NCBI GenBank assembly: GCA_012841305.1
Contig: DUVA01000235.1
Location: 1-36,147, forward strand
Direction of reading: 5' to 3'
Length of the DNA: 36,147 nt
DNA from: Bacillota bacterium
GTDB lineage: Bacteria; Bacillota; SHA-98; UBA4971
The notes beneath the pieces were generated by a model, which worked only from the letters and a program-made list of their open reading frames with translations, searched no databases and was not told the origin of the DNA. Shown in pieces: positions 16,805 through 23,849 of this stretch (positions are counted from its first letter, which is position 1; each line of letters begins with the position of its first letter). The position numbers and the translations under genes are program-made.

Positions 16805-18133
16805 ATGGACTTGTTCAGCCGCCAAGGCGACCGGATCTTGAGACGCCAGGCGCCGCTTGCCCGTAGAATGCGTCCTGCAACGCTAGACGAGTTCGTCGGG
16901 CAAGAACACATCTTAGGCCGAGGCAAACTACTTAGGCGGGCTATTGAAGGGGACAGGCTTTCTTCTGTTGTTTTTTACGGACCTCCCGGCACGGGCAAGA
17001 CTGCGCTGGCCAATATCATAGCCGGTATAACCCAATCCCACTTCCAATCGTTGAATGCAGTGACATCAGGTATAGCCGACATAAGGCGGGTCATGGAAGA
17101 TGCCTCAGACAGACTGGGATTGCACGAAACCAGGACAATTCTTTTCATAGATGAAGTGCATAGGTTCAACAAGACGCAACAAGATGCGTTATTGCCTGCG
17201 GTGGAAGACGGAACAGTGATATTCATCAGCGCGACAACGGAGAACCCGTTCTTTGAGGTTAGCAGACCACTCCTGTCACGCTCACGGGTATTCAGGTTTG
17301 AGCCCTTGGATGACGAACATGTCTCCCGCATCCTTCGTAGAGCGCTTGAAGATAAGGAGCGAGGCCTTGGAGAATATGAAGTGCTATTTGACGAAGATGC
17401 CTTCTCTCATCTTGTTAAAACCGCAAACGGTGACGCAAGATCAGCCTTAAACGCGTTGGAGCTTGCAGTATTGACCACCGAGCCTGGCGAGCGTGGTGTC
17501 AGACATATCACACTTGAGATAGCTGAGGAATCAATTCAAGAGAGAGCATTAGGGTACGACAAGAGCGGAGACGCTCACTACGATGTAGCTTCCGCATTTA
17601 TAAAGAGCATGCGGGGAAGTGACCCTGATGCTACCGCTTACTGGCTGGCGAGAATGATTGCGTCAGGAGAGAAGCCTGAATTCATAGCAAGGAGAATCCT
17701 AATCCAGGCAGCGGAGGACGTAGGTTTGGCTGATCCCCATGCTCTTTTGGTGGCTGAAGCTGCAGCACGGGCAGTTGCCTTTGTGGGCTGGCCGGAAGCC
17801 GGACTTATTCTTACTGAGGCAGCCATGTATATAGCCACTGCTCCAAAGAGCAACTCATGTTACCTGGCACTAAGAAAAGCTACAGCCGACCTTGAGACCG
17901 AACGTACAGGCGAAGTCCCTCCTCATCTTCGTGACGCATCATACAAAGGAGCATCTGCCTTAGGACACGGCAAAGGCTACAAGTATCCCCATGACTATCC
18001 TGGTAACTACATATTTCAGCAGTATTTGCCCTACCTTTTGGCGGGAAAAACATACTATGAGCCTTCAGGAAACGGTTATGAGAGAACAATCAAAGAGAGG
18101 CTTGGCGTGTGGAAGAAGGGCCGGCCTAAGTAA
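16805..18133 (+). CDS. rarA: replication-associated recombination ATPase RarA (MgsA)
   Basis: This AAA+ clamp-loader-like ATPase acts at stalled replication forks. It has 442 residues, the family norm. The N-terminus PLARRMRPATLDEFVGQEHILG is characteristic. Walker A GPPGTGKTALAN lies at about 59-70, Walker B with sensor FIDEVHRFNKTQQDALLPAVEDG at about 115-137, and the arginine finger region SRPLLSRSRVF follows. The C-terminal MgsA tetramerisation domain includes KSMRGSDPDATAYWLARM and the PHDYPGNY ending region. GGAG lies 9 nt before the ATG. A long gene-free region follows, then the iscR unit, the same gene order as rarA-cymR in Bacillus. Confidence 0.95.
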   Translation: MDLFSRQGDRILRRQAPLARRMRPATLDEFVGQEHILGRGKLLRRAIEGDRLSSVVFYGPPGTGKTALANIIAGITQSHFQSLNAVTSGIADIRRVMEDASDRLGLHETRTILFIDEVHRFNKTQQDALLPAVEDGTVIFISATTENPFFEVSRPLLSRSRVFRFEPLDDEHVSRILRRALEDKERGLGEYEVLFDEDAFSHLVKTANGDARSALNALELAVLTTEPGERGVRHITLEIAEESIQERALGYDKSGDAHYDVASAFIKSMRGSDPDATAYWLARMIASGEKPEFIARRILIQAAEDVGLADPHALLVAEAAARAVAFVGWPEAGLILTEAAMYIATAPKSNSCYLALRKATADLETERTGEVPPHLRDASYKGASALGHGKGYKYPHDYPGNYIFQQYLPYLLAGKTYYEPSGNGYERTIKERLGVWKKGRPK

Positions 18134-18192
18134 CAGGTAACAGGCAACATGCGGACGTGTTCGCTTCTCGATCATGTTTGCTGATATGAGTA

Positions 18193-18687
18193 TGGTCGAT
18201 TTTCAACCACTCTTTTCAAGACGTTGCTCCAATTTCGACCACCTTTTTGGATGTTCGCAGCAAAAGGCAGATAATTGGTCGGTTTTCGACCACCCCCAAC
18301 GGCAAAGGTGTATGTTTTTCCACCACTGTTTTGGGCTGAAGAGGGATTTTGATAGCTCTTTGAGGCTCAGGTGGAAGGTTTTCTACCACTTTGTGGGAAA
18401 AGGTGGTATATTTTCGCTCACCTTTTTGAAAAATGTGGTCGATTTTGTGCCCACAATCCTCATGCGGGGGGATTCTCCGTGATGAGGTGTCCTATATTCT
18501 ACCCCCTTAAGGTGCGATCGTGGTCGATAATCAACCAGTAAGAAGCCTCTCGGTGGTCGGTTTTCAACCATTCAGGCAATTGCGCTGAAAAAGGTGGTTG
18601 AGAATCAACCACCAAATAGCCTCACGGTGGTTGTTTTTCGACCACGCGAAGTATTGCCTCGAAAAAGCCGTGGTAGAAAATCATACA
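18193..18687. repeat. array of about 13 helically phased 17-bp dyads
   Basis: The gene-free stretch between rarA and iscR carries repeated dyads with consensus TGGTCGRTTTTCRACCA, often flanked by GG and CC. Clear copies start at 18193, 18276, 18372, 18404, 18436, 18521, 18554, 18595, 18628 and 18671; degenerate ones at 18225, 18309 and 18488. Centre-to-centre distances are 32, 51, 33, 63, 32, 32, 52, 33, 33, 41, 33 and 43 bp, close to 3, 5, 3, 6, 3, 3, 5, 3, 3, 4, 3 and 4 turns of DNA. Copies therefore face the same side of the helix, as for cooperative protein binding or intrinsic curvature from the central T/A tracts. The best arms (18595: TGGTTGA, GAA, TCAACCA) are perfect. No coding potential was seen here. 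Confidence 0.8.
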
Positions 18688-18725
18688 GCAGAGTGGTGAC
18701 TATTCAGCGCTTACGGCAATACAGC

Positions 18726-18773
18726 CCTAAATCAGGCAGACAGCATAGACCTAAATAAAGCAGACGGCGCAAG
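18726..18773 (+). repeat. two tandem 24-bp direct repeats
   Basis: Two adjacent units (18726-18749 and 18750-18773) share the start CCTAAAT and the core GCAGAC and agree at roughly 17 of 24 positions. They lie about 50-100 bp upstream of the iscR promoter. Function unknown; a regulator site is possible. Confidence 0.5.
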
Positions 18774-18782
18774 CCTGAGTCT

Positions 18783-18819
18783 TTGGAAGAAAGCCTCTGG
18801 AAGAAAACTCTGGAAGAAA
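18783..18819 (+). repeat. three 10-bp direct repeats upstream of the iscR -35 box
   Basis: The decamer CTGGAAGAAA occurs at 18797-18806 and 18810-18819, with TTGGAAGAAA at 18783-18792, a spacing of 13-14 bp. The last copy ends 4 bp before the -35 hexamer, a position suited to an activator or UP-like element. Confidence 0.55.
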
Positions 18820-18823
18820 ATGA

Positions 18824-18852
18824 TTGACATCGGTAAGGGCCGGTGGTATATT
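18824..18852 (+). promoter_or_regulatory. sigma-A promoter of the isc operon
   Basis: TTGACA (18824-18829) and TATATT (18847-18852) are exactly 17 bp apart. The -10 box lies inside a 13-bp segment, GGTGGTATATTTT (18842-18854), identical to part of an upstream dyad (18402-18414). Transcription would begin near 18859, leaving a leader of about 60 nt. Confidence 0.8.
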
Positions 18853-18861
18853 TTTTATGCA

Positions 18862-18890
18862 GGAATCCCGATTAATTCACTTGGGATTCC
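18862..18890 (+). promoter_or_regulatory. inverted repeat just downstream of the isc promoter
   Basis: GGAATCCC (18862-18869) and GGGATTCC (18883-18890) are perfect 8-bp arms 13 bp apart, at about +4 to +32 of the predicted transcript. It could be an operator (autoregulation by the Rrf2 protein is usual) or a 5' hairpin. No T-tract follows. Confidence 0.5.
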
Positions 18891-18917
18891 CCTCGTGCTG
18901 CAAGGAAGAAGGTGAAC

Positions 18918-19403
18918 ATGGTGAAACTATCTACTCGCGGCAGGTATGGACTCCGAGCTATGTACGACTTAGCTCTCCGTTACGGTGAAGGCCCTATCCC
19001 TCTCAATTCCATAGCTGACAGACAAATGGTCTCCTTGCCTTACCTTGAGCAGCTCATGGCAAAATTACGTAGAGCAGGGCTAGTCTCCAGTTCAAGAGGC
19101 GCACAGGGTGGTTATGAACTCGCAAAGCCCCCTGAGGAAATCACGGTAGGAGACATCGTCAGGGTATTGGAGGGATCCTTTGACCCAGTGCAATGCCTTT
19201 CCGGAGACTTTGACCATGAAGACTGCGAACAGCTTGAAGACTGCGTTGTGCGCTTTGTGTGGAAGAGATTACGGGATTGCACCAACAGAGTCCTTGATTC
19301 TATCAACCTTAGAGACTTATGTGATGGAACCGTTGACTCAACGAAGACGTCATGTGGGGCTTGTGCCTCTGATTCCCAGCAGGCAAAGGGGACTTGTCAG
19401 TGA
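18918..19403 (+). CDS. iscR: Rrf2-family transcriptional regulator, IscR type with Fe-S ligands
   Basis: The N-terminal winged helix is a standard Rrf2 domain (STRGRYGLRAMYDLALRYG; YLEQLMAKLRRAGLVSSSRGAQGGYELA). Three cysteines at C93, C103 and C109 occupy the cluster region used by IscR for a [2Fe-2S] centre, with the last two spaced as in E. coli IscR. CymR, the Rrf2 protein at this locus in Bacillus, lacks them. About 161 residues from ATG 18918, with GAAGAAGG upstream; the in-frame GTG 18912 is less likely. It leads an operon with iscS, iscU and mnmA and probably represses it when its cluster is loaded. The cysteine-rich C-terminal tail (TSCGACASDS) is variable in the family. Confidence 0.88.
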   Translation: MVKLSTRGRYGLRAMYDLALRYGEGPIPLNSIADRQMVSLPYLEQLMAKLRRAGLVSSSRGAQGGYELAKPPEEITVGDIVRVLEGSFDPVQCLSGDFDHEDCEQLEDCVVRFVWKRLRDCTNRVLDSINLRDLCDGTVDSTKTSCGACASDSQQAKGTCQ

Positions 19404-19451
19404 GTCAACAATCGTCTCTATAGCCACACTACTGTCAGGAGATGATTAAAA

Positions 19452-20678
19452 ATGAAGCTTGTGTACCTGGATAATGCAGCTACGACAAAACCACGACAGG
19501 AAGTGGTGGAAGCAATGTTGCCTTTCCTGGGGGAAAGGTACGGCAACCCGTCGAGCATCTACAGTATGGCCAGAGACGCCAAAGCTGCCCTGGACGAAGC
19601 CAGAGGCAAAGTGGCAAAGGCGCTTTGCGCCCGTCCGGAGGAGATCATATTTACCGGCTCAGGGACTGAAGCAGATAACATGGCAATCAAAGGTGTTGCT
19701 TACGCCAATTCCCGCCGCGGTAAACACATTATTACTTCTGCAATAGAACACCATGCAGTACTCGACAGCGTCAAACGCCTTGAAAAGCGCGGGTTTCAAG
19801 CGACATTCCTGCCTGTGGATTCTTGCGGGATGGTTGACCCAAAAGATGTAGAGGCTGCAATCACCGACGATACGGTACTCATCTCAATAATGCATGCCAA
19901 TAATGAGGTAGGAACGATTCAACCTATTGAAACTATCGCTCATATTGCCAAGAATCACGGTGTGCTGTTCCATACGGACGCAGTACAAACCACAGGACAC
20001 ATTCCTATAGATGTAAAGCAGCTGGGCGTAGACTTGCTTTCCCTTTCAGGGCACAAGTTCAAAGGCCCTAAGGGCGTAGGGGCTCTCTGGGTCAAGAAGG
20101 GCGTGAAGGTGGAAAGGTATATTGACGGAGGAGGCCAGGAAGGCAACAAGCGGGCCGGAACCGAAAATGTTGCGGGAATAGTGGGACTTGCAGTTGCCCT
20201 TGAACTGTCTGTAGGAGAACTGGAACAAGAGACGGCACGTCTTACGCAGCTACGAGACTACCTGATAAAGGGAGTCCGAGAGCGCATTCCCCATGTCAGA
20301 TTGAACGGGCATCCTACTAAGAGACTGCCGGGCAATACAAGTTTTTGCTTTGAGTTCATAGAAGGGGAATCACTCCTTCTTAGCCTGGATAAGGTGGGCA
20401 TATGCGGATCCAGCGGTTCTGCCTGCACATCAGGATCCCTGGAACCGTCCCATGTGCTTTTGGCTATGGGGCTTCCTCATGAAATCGCCCACGGCTCACT
20501 CAGATTGTCACTTGGACATGAGACTACCCCTCAGGATATTGACTACGTCTTGGAAATGCTGCCTGGAATAGTCAGTAGACTTAGGGCTATGTCTCCATTT
20601 GGTGAGGAAGTCTCATCTGACAGTGCTTGCCCGTGTGCACAGGAAGAGCATAGCCTTGTCAAGAGTCATCAATTTTAG
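19452..20678 (+). CDS. iscS: cysteine desulfurase (IscS/NifS group I)
   Basis: This PLP enzyme takes sulfur from cysteine for Fe-S clusters and tRNA thiolation. The N-terminus LDNAATTKPRQEV and the segment ERYGNPSS are family hallmarks. The PLP lysine is K202 in SGHKFKGPKG and the persulfide cysteine is C325 in the loop SSGSACTSGSLEPSHVL, the long flexible loop of group I enzymes. The protein has 408 residues, normal size. AGGAG sits 10 nt before the ATG. With iscU directly downstream and mnmA after it, this enzyme probably feeds both pathways. Confidence 0.95.
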   Translation: MKLVYLDNAATTKPRQEVVEAMLPFLGERYGNPSSIYSMARDAKAALDEARGKVAKALCARPEEIIFTGSGTEADNMAIKGVAYANSRRGKHIITSAIEHHAVLDSVKRLEKRGFQATFLPVDSCGMVDPKDVEAAITDDTVLISIMHANNEVGTIQPIETIAHIAKNHGVLFHTDAVQTTGHIPIDVKQLGVDLLSLSGHKFKGPKGVGALWVKKGVKVERYIDGGGQEGNKRAGTENVAGIVGLAVALELSVGELEQETARLTQLRDYLIKGVRERIPHVRLNGHPTKRLPGNTSFCFEFIEGESLLLSLDKVGICGSSGSACTSGSLEPSHVLLAMGLPHEIAHGSLRLSLGHETTPQDIDYVLEMLPGIVSRLRAMSPFGEEVSSDSACPCAQEEHSLVKSHQF

Positions 20679-20721
20679 TGGCACCGGCTTCTTAGCAGTT
20701 ACAGGGGAGGGGAAATAGACT

Positions 20722-21141
20722 ATGTATACAGATAAAGTAATGGATCATTTCACTAATCCGAGAAACGTCGGGGAAATACAGGACGCAGACGGCGTAGGGC
20801 TCGTAGGCAATCCGATTTGCGGAGATGTCATGAAGATAACGATAAAGGTCGAGGGGGGCCGGATCAAGGATGCCAAGTTCAAGACCTTTGGCTGCGGTGC
20901 AGCAATAGCAGTCAGCAGCATGGTTACGGAACTGGTCTTAGGGAAAACATTGGAGGAAGCACTTGAAATCTCCAACAAAGCGGTGGCAGATGCTTTGGGA
21001 GGCCTTCCGCCCAAGAAAATGCATTGCTCAAATCTTGGTGCGGACGCTCTCAGGAAAGCCATTGAGGATTACCTTGAGAAGCAGGGAAAGGGCTTGCCTG
21101 AAAGTCGGCCCGACAGCGAAGAGGGCGGAGAAGACTCATAG
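20722..21141 (+). CDS. iscU: Fe-S cluster assembly scaffold IscU/NifU N-terminal type
   Basis: This is a scaffold of 139 residues on which [2Fe-2S]/[4Fe-4S] clusters are built before transfer. The three ligand cysteines are C33 (GNPICGD), C58 (TFGCGAAIAVSS) and C102 (KKMHCSNL), with the conserved Asp after C33. It lacks the central ferredoxin and C-terminal domains of full NifU. The C-terminal twenty residues are acidic and polar. AGGGGAGGGG lies upstream of ATG 20722. It is the third gene of the iscR operon and mnmA starts 3 bp after its stop. Confidence 0.94.
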   Translation: MYTDKVMDHFTNPRNVGEIQDADGVGLVGNPICGDVMKITIKVEGGRIKDAKFKTFGCGAAIAVSSMVTELVLGKTLEEALEISNKAVADALGGLPPKKMHCSNLGADALRKAIEDYLEKQGKGLPESRPDSEEGGEDS

Positions 21142-21144
21142 GCC

Positions 21145-22218
21145 ATGTACCATTCTACTGATGTGCCGGATATAGAACGCATAAGTCGGGGAACGCGGAT
21201 ACTTGTGGCTATAAGCGGGGGAGTGGACAGTTCTGTCGCTGCTCTAATCCTGAAATCCAAAGGGTTCCATGTAATCGGGGTTACCTTGAAAATATGGGAA
21301 GCTTTCCCCTCAAGAGACGCGAAGGCGGTTGCGGACTCGCTGGATATCCCACATCATGTGTTTGATGTTACCGTGCCTTTCCGGAGTGAAATCGTTGAGT
21401 ATTTCGCATCCGAGTATTTTCAGGGACGGACTCCGAATCCGTGTGTCCTCTGCAATGCCAAGATCAAGTTCCGCTATCTCCTTGCTCTCAGAGCTGAGCT
21501 TGGGGCTGAGTATGTCGCTACAGGCCATTATGCCAGGATATCTTTTGACCCTGCTAAAAGCAGGTTCTTGCTGAGAAAAGGGAGAGATGCGACTAAAGAT
21601 CAGTCATATGTACTCCACCGCTTAACCCAACATGACCTTTCTTCTACGCTTTTTCCGTTAGGCAATCTTACCAAAGAGCAGGTTCGAGAGGCCGCATCCA
21701 AAGCCGGTATTCCAGTGGCAGGCAAAAGTGATAGCCAAGAAATATGTTTCTTGGCAGGAACTGATTATCGAGATTTTCTTAGCAGATATGAAAATCAGGT
21801 GCTTGAGCCGGGGCCGATCCTTGACACCACCGGCGGTCTCATCGGTAAACATAAAGGATTGCCTTTCTACACTGTCGGCCAAAGGAAAGGCCTTGGGATT
21901 CCAGGGGGTAAGAGGCTGTACGTAACGAAGATTGACGTATCCCGGAACGCAATCATTGTAGGGGAAGAGGAAGATCTGTTATCCGAGGGACTTGAAGCCC
22001 GTGACGTGAATTGGATCGCTTTTTCTGATCCTCCTGATAGAATGCGTTTAGACATCAAGATTCGCTACAATGCAAAAGAAGTCCCTGGTTTAGTCTTACC
22101 CAAGAGTCAAAATATGGCTGAAGTCACATTTGATATGCCTCAGAGAGCGGTAACACCGGGACAATCCGCTGTATTTTACGACAACGATGTTGTCGTAGGA
22201 GGCGGAATCATCGTCTAA
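21145..22218 (+). CDS. mnmA: tRNA-specific 2-thiouridylase MnmA (TrmU)
   Basis: This enzyme adds sulfur to wobble U34 of tRNA-Glu, -Gln and -Lys. The PP-loop SGGVDSSVAAL lies at about 23-33. The catalytic pair is C100 (NPCVLCN) and C201 (SQEICFL). TGHYARI, KDQSYVL and the C-terminal beta-barrel (QRKGLGIPGG, VTPGQSAVFYD) complete the enzyme. At 357 residues it is of normal length, although the region after LKIWE is short and lacks the CCS segment of many homologues. It starts 3 bp after iscU, so it is probably translationally coupled to the sulfur donor genes. Confidence 0.94.
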   Translation: MYHSTDVPDIERISRGTRILVAISGGVDSSVAALILKSKGFHVIGVTLKIWEAFPSRDAKAVADSLDIPHHVFDVTVPFRSEIVEYFASEYFQGRTPNPCVLCNAKIKFRYLLALRAELGAEYVATGHYARISFDPAKSRFLLRKGRDATKDQSYVLHRLTQHDLSSTLFPLGNLTKEQVREAASKAGIPVAGKSDSQEICFLAGTDYRDFLSRYENQVLEPGPILDTTGGLIGKHKGLPFYTVGQRKGLGIPGGKRLYVTKIDVSRNAIIVGEEEDLLSEGLEARDVNWIAFSDPPDRMRLDIKIRYNAKEVPGLVLPKSQNMAEVTFDMPQRAVTPGQSAVFYDNDVVVGGGIIV

Positions 22219-22280
22219 TTTCCTGCCATACGGCAATACTAAGTATACTTTTAGACGTGATTGTTCCGGAGGTGACTCTT

Positions 22281-22541
22281 GTGAATAGATTCTGGAAGAC
22301 CGTAATTACCGGGACTGCAGCAGGAGCTCTAATAGGCTTCTATCTGTATACCAGATCCCAGAGGGAGCTTAGGAGCCTCATGATGGATAGTTCCAGAGCT
22401 GAAAGAATGGCAGGCAAGATGACGCATAGGATCATGAGGACGACCAATCGATTTGCCAGAGATATCGGGAAAGAGGTAATGCGTGCAGGCCGGACCATGC
22501 AGGCATTGGGGAATCGTCTTAGCATGGGAGGAGTCGACTAG
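22281..22541 (+). CDS. small single-span membrane protein (YtxH-like)
   Basis: About 86 residues start at GTG 22281 behind a strong GGAGGTGA. An N-terminal hydrophobic helix (about 7-24: VITGTAAGALIGFYLY) is followed by a basic, amphipathic helical tail with many Arg, Lys and Met residues. This resembles YtxH-type general stress or membrane proteins, but no diagnostic motif is present. The frame is open from GTG 22257 without a good ribosome site. Its end lies directly before the AI-2E permease, whose conserved N-terminus begins around here. Function unknown. Confidence 0.65.
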   Translation: MNRFWKTVITGTAAGALIGFYLYTRSQRELRSLMMDSSRAERMAGKMTHRIMRTTNRFARDIGKEVMRAGRTMQALGNRLSMGGVD

Positions 22542-22630
22542 TTGTAGGCGAGCATCCGGGAGAAAAATCCCCTTACCGCCCAGGACGTTCCTGGCTTTTC
22601 ACTGTCTTTCTGGCAGCAGCAGGCCTGCTC

Positions 22631-23593
22631 TTGCTTTACAGAGTGAGGGGAATACTTACCCCGTTCCTCCTGGCTTTTGCCTTATCTTATCTAATGAATC
22701 CCGTTGTCACATATCTTGAGAAACGCGGCGCGCCACGCGGGCTGGGGACCCTCGTTATCTACGTGGGGTTCACTCTTTTTGTGACTCTCTTTGCTCTGTA
22801 CTTGGTGCCAAGATTCTTAGTCCAGCTGGAGCGGCTTGCTGAAGTCCTCCCTCAACAAGCAGGGAGCATACAGTCTCGCCTTGCCGGATTTTATCTAAGG
22901 TTTTCAAGGTTCAATATTCCGGAACCCGTAAAGGGGGCAATCGACAATGGAATAGAGAGGGCGGAAGAAGCTCTCGCAGGCTTTGTTGAGCGAGCACTGG
23001 GTTCAGTCCCCGGACTTCTTCCAAGACTGGGCTTGCTTATACTCGTTCCTGTGCTGGCATTCTACCTCACCATGGATTTCCCTGAACTCAAAATGTGGCT
23101 TCTGTCATGGATACCTGATAGGTGGCGCAGTGACATAGTAGGACTCATGATTGAAATGGACAACAGCCTCGGATCTTTCATTCGCGGACAATTACTGATC
23201 TCAGCAATTGTCGGAATTCTGATTGCAGTAGGCTTATCCATCATGGGCGTGGATTTTGCTCTGATAATCGGACTGATCGCAGGAATCTTCAACATAGTGC
23301 CTTACTTCGGGCCTATAATAGGAGCTGTTCCGGCAGTTGTCTTTGCCCTTCTCAAATCCCCGTTGACCGCTGTCTATGTTGTGCTCCTTTTCGCTGTTGT
23401 TAATCAGGTGGAAAGCAGTATCATCAGTCCCAATATCCTCGGTGAGCACGTAGGACTGCATCCTGTGACCGTGATTTTCTCAATAATTTCAGGGGGTTAT
23501 CTCTTTGGAATCCTAGGAGTAATCCTGGCTGTACCGGTTACTTCCATTGTCAAAGTTACCTTAAGGTACGTCCATAACAAACTCTTGCAGTAG
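22631..23593 (+). CDS. AI-2E/PerM family transporter (start uncertain)
   Basis: This is a multi-spanning membrane protein of the AI-2E exporter superfamily (YrrI-like in Bacillus at this locus). Family features include LTPFLLAFALSYLMNPVVTYLEKRG near the N-terminus, the central LLPRLGLLILVPVLAFYLTMDF, and the C-terminal NIVPYFGPIIGAVPAV and GEHVGLHPVTVIFSIISGGYLFGILGVILAVP. About eight hydrophobic segments are expected. The first canonical start in frame is TTG 22631, but the frame stays open back to 22523 and encodes the rest of the first helix (SWLFTVFLAAAGLLLLYR). No ATG, GTG or TTG exists in that stretch, so a non-standard start or a sequence error is likely. Substrate unknown. Confidence 0.8.
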   Translation: MLYRVRGILTPFLLAFALSYLMNPVVTYLEKRGAPRGLGTLVIYVGFTLFVTLFALYLVPRFLVQLERLAEVLPQQAGSIQSRLAGFYLRFSRFNIPEPVKGAIDNGIERAEEALAGFVERALGSVPGLLPRLGLLILVPVLAFYLTMDFPELKMWLLSWIPDRWRSDIVGLMIEMDNSLGSFIRGQLLISAIVGILIAVGLSIMGVDFALIIGLIAGIFNIVPYFGPIIGAVPAVVFALLKSPLTAVYVVLLFAVVNQVESSIISPNILGEHVGLHPVTVIFSIISGGYLFGILGVILAVPVTSIVKVTLRYVHNKLLQ

Positions 23594-23632
23594 AATTGCC
23601 CCGTGGAAAGACCGAACGCCTCGGGTTTCTCG

Positions 23633-23661
23633 TTGACACCCATTAGGGTACACGCTATGAT
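23633..23661 (+). promoter_or_regulatory. sigma-A promoter of alaS
   Basis: TTGACA (23633-23638) and TATGAT (23656-23661) are 17 bp apart, a near-consensus promoter. The predicted leader is about 180 nt long before the alaS GTG. Confidence 0.75.
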
Positions 23662-23804
23662 ATTAGTATCTTGTGGCAAACAGCAATGCAAAGCACGTTG
23701 CCGTCAATAGTCGTCACTTTCCGGCATGAGGTTTGGTCAGGTCAAAAACCTTGCCGCGATTTCCATTAAGAAAGTAGCGTCACCTAACGGCATTATGCTT
23801 TAGC

Positions 23805-23833
23805 AGCTTAGTAGCTTTCGGAAACTACCAGCT
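23805..23833 (+). promoter_or_regulatory. leader hairpin directly before the alaS ribosome binding site
   Basis: AGCT, GTAG and TTT on the left pair with AAA, CTAC and AGCT on the right around a CGG loop, with small bulges. The stem ends one base before GGGAGG (23835-23840), so it may influence ribosome access. No T-box consensus was found in the rest of the leader. Confidence 0.4.
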
Positions 23834-23849
23834 TGGGAGGCAATAGTCG

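Noticed and set aside
18174-18482. 102-codon ORF in the repeat region
   Set aside because: Its sequence is the translation of the dyads, with no ribosome site and no similarity to known families.
18193-18687. Possible CRISPR array
   Set aside because: Repeats are 17 bp, imperfect and palindromic, spacers vary from 15 to 46 nt, and no cas gene is near.
18193-18687. Cluster of Spo0A boxes
   Set aside because: The right arm TTCGACC differs from the box complement TTCGACA by one base in the best copies, and other copies diverge further; the 17-bp dyad symmetry is not a feature of 0A boxes.
23662-23849. T-box riboswitch upstream of alaS
   Set aside because: The conserved AGGGTGG-ACCGCG core is absent; TTGCCGCG is the nearest and lacks the rest.
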